A stretch of 10,547 nt of DNA from Alphaproteobacteria bacterium (GTDB lineage Bacteria; Pseudomonadota; Alphaproteobacteria; BNTO01), in the NCBI GenBank assembly GCA_025996655.1, contig BNTO01000015.1, forward strand, positions 1-10,547, written 5' to 3'. This document shows positions 5,253-10,547 of this stretch, piece after piece. Within the stretch, counting starts at the first letter, position 1. Every line of letters starts with the position of its first letter. The translations under genes and the position numbers were made by a program. The notes under the pieces are model-generated. The model searched no databases. It saw only the letters and a list, made by a program, of their open reading frames with translations, and had not been told where the DNA came from.

Positions 5253-6611
5253 CTACTTGAATTTGATAAACTTGTTCAATTTCAAAATCCCCAAAAGGTT
5301 AAACACAACAAGCAGCCCCGAAGAAAGGCTCATCACAATGCGTGCATTTTCTTGGTCGGCAAAGGAAAAAAATATGAAGGCAAAAATGGCGTAAGCCAAA
5401 TAAATGCGTTTCCCAGTCTTTCCTTTCAAATAAAAAGCCGATTTTACGCCTACCGCTAAGTACGCTATAATGGTTGTGAATCCTGCTAAGAAAATGAATA
5501 TAGCCATAAAAAGGTCCGCATGGTGAAAATGGCAAGCCAACGCATGGCCGACAAACTGATCCGGCTTAAGAGGCAGCGGTCCCACATTCGTCAAAAGAAC
5601 GACAAGAATGCTAAGAGAACAAATGACGTTATCCGTTAGCAAAGAAAAAATGCCAAGCCTGGCCTGCAATTGAGGCAAAAGGGCGCGTGTTTCGGCTTGA
5701 ATAATGGAGTCGTAGCCGATTCCAATATCGCCTGAATAAACAGCCTGCGAAATCCCCTGTTGTGCCGCCAAAAGTACGGTACTTCCTAGGATGCCTCCCG
5801 TTGCCGCCTTGGTTGAAAAAGCCGACAGGCAAACCTCTTTTAAAACCGAAGGAATTTGAGCGGAGCAACGAAAGATAATATAAAGACACATGCCGACATA
5901 GGCAACGATAAAAATCGGCATCAGGAAACTGCAAACTTGGCTGAGGCGCCGAATGCCACCTAAAACGATATAAAGCGATAGAGAGAGAAGGCCCAAACTT
6001 ACAAAAAATTTCCCCCAATTTAACGGCTCTACGGAGGCGTCATAAGTGACAAAAAGGTTATCCAGATGAAATGTTCGCGTTAAAACATCCGAGATGACGT
6101 CAAACTGAAAAACTTCCACGCCATAAATACACAACAAAACGCTCACAATGGTTGGGATGGTTGAACCTTTAAAAGCTTTTTTGAGGTAAAACATGGGGCC
6201 GCCGTCGTAGCCGCCTTGTTCGTTCGGAACGCGGTAACGAATGCCAAGGTAGATTTCTGAATACTTAACCAACATGCCGGGGAAGCAGGCGATCCAGAGC
6301 CAAAGTAACGCACCTGGACCTCCCTTCGCAAGGGCCAACATGACAGCGACAACGTTTCCGAGCCCGACCATGCCGCTAACGGACGCAAAATAAAGACGAA
6401 TAGGGTGAATCCCTCGAGAGGAATTCTCTCCAGAGTTCAGCAAGTCCTTAAAACATTTGGGGATATTGCCTAAAACGCGGAATTGAAACCCTTTCGTTTT
6501 AAAGGTAAGGTAGATTCCACTTGCAAAAAGAATAACGAACCCGATATAAGCCCAAAAAAACTGATCAATATCCGATAAAACATGAAAGAAGGAATCAAAT
6601 AAGTCGGACAT
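5253..6611 (-). CDS. Sodium:alanine/glycine symporter, AGCS family
   Basis: A 452-residue inner-membrane protein of normal AGCS length (PF01235) with around ten hydrophobic segments. Family marks are SVSGMVGLGNVVAVMLAL, GGPGALLWLWIACFPGML followed by KYSEIYLGIRYR, the GGYDGGPMFYLKKAF segment, a mid-protein LYIVLGGIRRLSQV helix-loop and AAQQGISQAVYSGDIGIGYDS near the sixth-to-seventh segments. It should import alanine or glycine with sodium (some members use protons). The ATG at 6611 gives the expected N-terminus; only a weak site (AGAG) precedes it. The 243-base gap from ligA suggests its own transcription unit. The family call is secure, the exact amino acid is not. Confidence 0.92.
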   Translation of the reverse strand: MSDLFDSFFHVLSDIDQFFWAYIGFVILFASGIYLTFKTKGFQFRVLGNIPKCFKDLLNSGENSSRGIHPIRLYFASVSGMVGLGNVVAVMLALAKGGPGALLWLWIACFPGMLVKYSEIYLGIRYRVPNEQGGYDGGPMFYLKKAFKGSTIPTIVSVLLCIYGVEVFQFDVISDVLTRTFHLDNLFVTYDASVEPLNWGKFFVSLGLLSLSLYIVLGGIRRLSQVCSFLMPIFIVAYVGMCLYIIFRCSAQIPSVLKEVCLSAFSTKAATGGILGSTVLLAAQQGISQAVYSGDIGIGYDSIIQAETRALLPQLQARLGIFSLLTDNVICSLSILVVLLTNVGPLPLKPDQFVGHALACHFHHADLFMAIFIFLAGFTTIIAYLAVGVKSAFYLKGKTGKRIYLAYAIFAFIFFSFADQENARIVMSLSSGLLVVFNLLGILKLNKFIKFK

Positions 6612-6854
6612 GAGCTCTACTTTTTAAAGAGGGGAACAGAAACAAGCTGCCGTGCATAACGCACAGAAAAAGATGCGGGAAAAATAAAAAATAAAAAGCA
6701 TATTATGTTTAAAAAAACAACGGGCGAAATCATTTTTTACTTTTTTTGTTTTTGTTGACTATTCTAGAAGTCTAACGCGAAGATATTAATTTTTCGTAAA
6801 GATGGGAAAGTTTTTTGGAGGAAATGCAAGACGGAAAGGTTCCTCCCTCTTTCT
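6612..6854. other. Intergenic region between ligA and the symporter gene
   Basis: The stretch is AT-rich near 6670-6760, with long T and A runs, and probably holds the minus-strand promoter of the symporter gene; CATAAT on the minus strand at about 6697-6702 is a possible -10 box but has no good -35 partner. On the plus strand TTGACT (6754-6759) resembles a -35 box but has no partner gene. A 7-bp perfect inverted repeat GGAGGAA (6817-6823)/TTCCTCC (6840-6846) lies just after the ligA stop. It has no T-run on either side in the right direction, so it is a poor intrinsic terminator. Confidence 0.35.
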
Positions 6855-9011
<2,157 letters not shown>

Positions 9012-9079
9012 TCAATCTCAGCCTATTCTACTTCGAACAAAAGGAAAATGGGGGAAAAAGAGAGTTCTGGGAGGAGCTC

Positions 9080-9112
9080 AAAAAAAGCGAGAACCCCCGT
9101 GGGAGGCCCTCG
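9080..9112 (-). terminator. Strong intrinsic terminator after the lipoprotein gene
   Basis: On the minus strand CGAGGGCCTCC, a CAC loop and GGGGGTTCTCG form an 11-bp stem (three G-U pairs when transcribed) over 9088-9112, followed by CTTTTTTT (9087-9080). This is a classic rho-independent terminator, about 60 bases after the stop codon of the lipoprotein gene (9173). It separates that gene from ligA, which therefore needs its own promoter between 8985 and 9080. Confidence 0.85.
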
Positions 9113-9172
9113 AAAAAAGGAAAGGTTGTTTTGTTAGAGAATGTCTTGAAAAGCTCTCAACTATTCAGCAAC

Positions 9173-10252
9173 TTATTTCTTTGCGCCGGCGAGGCTGTCT
9201 TTAATAAATGTCTGCCATTTTTCAAATCGTTCTTTTGCATCGGGATATTGTTCAAAAATAGCGTTCTTCTGCTCGTTAATGATCGCCATCAAATTTGTTA
9301 CATCGACTATAATATTTTTAATTTTCAAGTTTTCCGCCAAGACCGTAACCTTGAGCGGTTCTGTCTTATCTTTTTGCTGCATAACAATCGTATATTTTTC
9401 AAAGCTCCCTCTGCTGGCGTCTTTTTTGATAGACTTTGTTTCGTAATCTTTGACAAGAGGCAAAACCCCGGCGATGTTCGCGGCAATAAAACCTGAAAAA
9501 TTCTTTCGATAAGAATCCTTGGTTTCTCGAGACTCTCCTTTAAAAGCAGAAGCTAAGATGTCATCTACGGCCGCATTTGTTTCGATCCAGTCTGCGCTTC
9601 CCTGGGGCGTTAGAGTTTTTAATTCTTCAATGAGTGCCTGAATGTGTTTTTCTTTTTCTGCATCACTTTGCGGCGGCGTTTTTTTTTGAGCCGAATCTTC
9701 CTTGGGTTTCTTTTCAGCCTCTGGGGCTGTTTCTTTTAGGACAGGCTCTTTCTGTTCCGTTTCTTGGGGAGCTTCTTCCTTTGATTCAGATTTCTCTTCC
9801 GTCTCTGGTGCGGCAGCTTCTTTCTTTTCAGAGTCGTCCGTCTTAAGGGGAGAGGGCTCTTCTTTTACTTCAGCCTCTGAAGCTTTTTCTTCCTGCGCAT
9901 CATTTTTTTCTTCTTCTTTGTTTGCTTCTTTGAGAGAGAGCCCTTTTTGCCCCTCAGGAGTCGCTGCTTCGGGCGTCGTCTCATCAACATTTTCGGCTTT
10001 CTCTTCAGCTTCAACAGGAGCAACTTCCGTGGGAGCGGTCTCCTCAGACGCTTCCTCTTTTTCCTCTTTCTTTTCTGGAGCAGAAACGATAGCATCGCTG
10101 TCTGGGGCGTTTTTTTTCTCCGAAGAAGCGGGAGCGGGCGAATCTACTGGCTCTTCCTTAGGAGCCGCTGGTTTTTTGGAGTTCTCGCAAGAAACAAGAA
10201 AGAACGCAGAACCCAAAAGAAAAAATTTTAGCAAAGAAGAATGATCACTCAT
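9173..10252 (-). CDS. Lipoprotein with long acidic linker and possible MlaC-like C-terminal domain
   Basis: From ATG 10252 this gives 359 residues. A signal peptide (LLKFFLLGSAFFLVSC) ends in a good lipobox, LVSC, with lipidated Cys22. Residues 23-200 are a low-complexity linker of Glu, Lys, Ala, Pro, Ser and Thr, probably disordered and strongly charged. Residues about 201-359 are folded: KNFSGFIAANIAGVLPLVKDY, then beta-like FEKYTIVMQQKDK, then IIVDVTNLMAIINEQKNAIF. That order resembles MlaC/Ttg2D phospholipid-shuttling proteins (PF05494), in which a helical part precedes a sheet and a final 'disc-like' DGISL-x-x-x-R segment, but the similarity is weak and the call tentative. ATG 10252 is chosen because AGGAAA lies about 6 bases upstream and the lipoprotein signal starts there; an upstream in-frame start at 10363 would abut the insertion-sequence end at 10366. 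A strong terminator follows, so the gene is probably monocistronic. The lipid-binding role is inference; linker plus domain could equally serve as a spacer and envelope binder. Confidence 0.8.
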   Translation of the reverse strand: MSDHSSLLKFFLLGSAFFLVSCENSKKPAAPKEEPVDSPAPASSEKKNAPDSDAIVSAPEKKEEKEEASEETAPTEVAPVEAEEKAENVDETTPEAATPEGQKGLSLKEANKEEEKNDAQEEKASEAEVKEEPSPLKTDDSEKKEAAAPETEEKSESKEEAPQETEQKEPVLKETAPEAEKKPKEDSAQKKTPPQSDAEKEKHIQALIEELKTLTPQGSADWIETNAAVDDILASAFKGESRETKDSYRKNFSGFIAANIAGVLPLVKDYETKSIKKDASRGSFEKYTIVMQQKDKTEPLKVTVLAENLKIKNIIVDVTNLMAIINEQKNAIFEQYPDAKERFEKWQTFIKDSLAGAKK

Positions 10253-10365
10253 AAAATTTCCTAAAAACAATTTAAAATATCTTCCACCTCTTAGGATTTT
10301 AACATAAAAATAAAAAGCAGGGAAATTCCCCAAGACCAGAAGGTTTAAAAAAAATTCTGACAAAC

Positions 10366-10547
10366 TAGACCTCCTGTAAAAGCCCTTGATTCGTCATCTC
10401 TATAAAAAGGGTACAGTCTCCCCCTTTTCCTTTTTTTCCCTCAGCAGAATCCGTTTTTCCTATGGACGATTCCAGCAATGATCTTGAACTTCACATTGTA
10501 CCTTTTCCTTTTGTTTCTGGTACGTTCTGAGAGAATTTTAAAGGGTT
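10366..10547 (-). mobile_element. End of an IS5-family insertion sequence, cut by the window edge
   Basis: TAGACCTCCTGTAAAAG (10366-10382) is a terminal-repeat-like end: the same sequence in near-identical form bounds the miniature element at 4708-4882, and GACCTnnTGCAAAA-type ends are seen in the IS5 family. About 58 bases inside it lies the stop codon of a minus-strand IS5-type transposase. The preceding bases read CTAG, compatible with a TA or CTAG target. The other end is beyond the window. Confidence 0.7.
10441..10547 (-). CDS. IS5-family transposase, C-terminal fragment
   Basis: On the minus strand, in frame from 10545, the sequence reads PFKILSERTRNKRKRYNVKF and then KIIAGIVHRKNGFC before a TGA at 10441-10443. 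The pattern ILS-x-R-x-RN-x-RKR-x-x-x-x-F-x-x-IAG-I is the C-terminal end of IS5-family DDE transposases (the IS427/IS1031-like branch, usually ILSTRYRNRRKRF-x-LRFNLIAGIYN). The catalytic Asp and Glu residues lie outside the window, so activity cannot be judged. The match rests on motif recognition over 34 residues. Confidence 0.72.
   Translation of the reverse strand, partial: PFKILSERTRNKRKRYNVKFKIIAGIVHRKNGFC

Noticed and set aside
9702..10244. 180-codon Ser/Phe-rich open frame on the plus strand
   Set aside because: It is the antisense image of the Glu/Lys-rich linker of the lipoprotein gene; low-complexity codons on one strand keep the other strand open.

Overview
The window looks like a piece of a moderately AT-rich bacterial chromosome, probably from a host-associated alphaproteobacterium. 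The clearest lineage hint is the NAD+-dependent DNA ligase. Its helix-hairpin-helix region reads EGWG-x-x-SVRKL, as in alphaproteobacterial LigA proteins. An importer regulated by a TrpR-type protein, an AGCS alanine/glycine symporter and several insertion-sequence remnants fit a bacterium that takes amino acids from a host. An intracellular order such as Holosporales is possible, but that placement is inference.

Layout. The left edge (1 to about 126) holds the start of an IS630-type transposase on the minus strand, running out of the window. Then comes a compact plus-strand operon (297-3073): a TrpR/YerC-type regulator, a TrpX-type lipoprotein binding protein, a LivH-like permease and an ABC ATPase, each overlapping the next. 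A promoter at 236-264 overlaps an 18-bp dyad (255-272) that matches the form of the E. coli TrpR operator. The operon ends in a convergent intergenic region (3074-3194) with several competing hairpins. A minus-strand gene (3195-3935) for a predicted exported coiled-coil protein follows; it carries a run of ten G close behind its signal peptide. A plus-strand helical protein of unknown function (4160-4710) is frameshifted near 4527. Its stop codon coincides with the edge of a 175-bp non-coding element (4708-4882) whose ends match the IS5-type end at 10366. A non-coding AT-rich stretch follows to 5252.

The remaining genes are all on the minus strand: an AGCS symporter (5253-6611), ligA (6855-8984), and a lipoprotein (9173-10252) with a long Glu/Lys/Ala/Pro linker and a C-terminal domain that resembles MlaC. 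A strong intrinsic terminator (9080-9112) follows the lipoprotein gene. At the right edge (10366-10547) lies the end of an IS5-type element with the last 34 residues of its transposase.

Working together: the first operon looks like a self-regulated uptake system for tryptophan or a related aromatic compound. The repressor-like first gene probably senses the imported amino acid and acts on the dyad over its own promoter. AGCS adds sodium-driven alanine/glycine uptake. The two homopolymer tracts, the frameshift and the mobile-element debris suggest a genome open to slippage and decay. The best leads are the candidate TrpR operator, the IS5-derived miniature element that landed in a stop codon, and the G10 tract in the exported protein.
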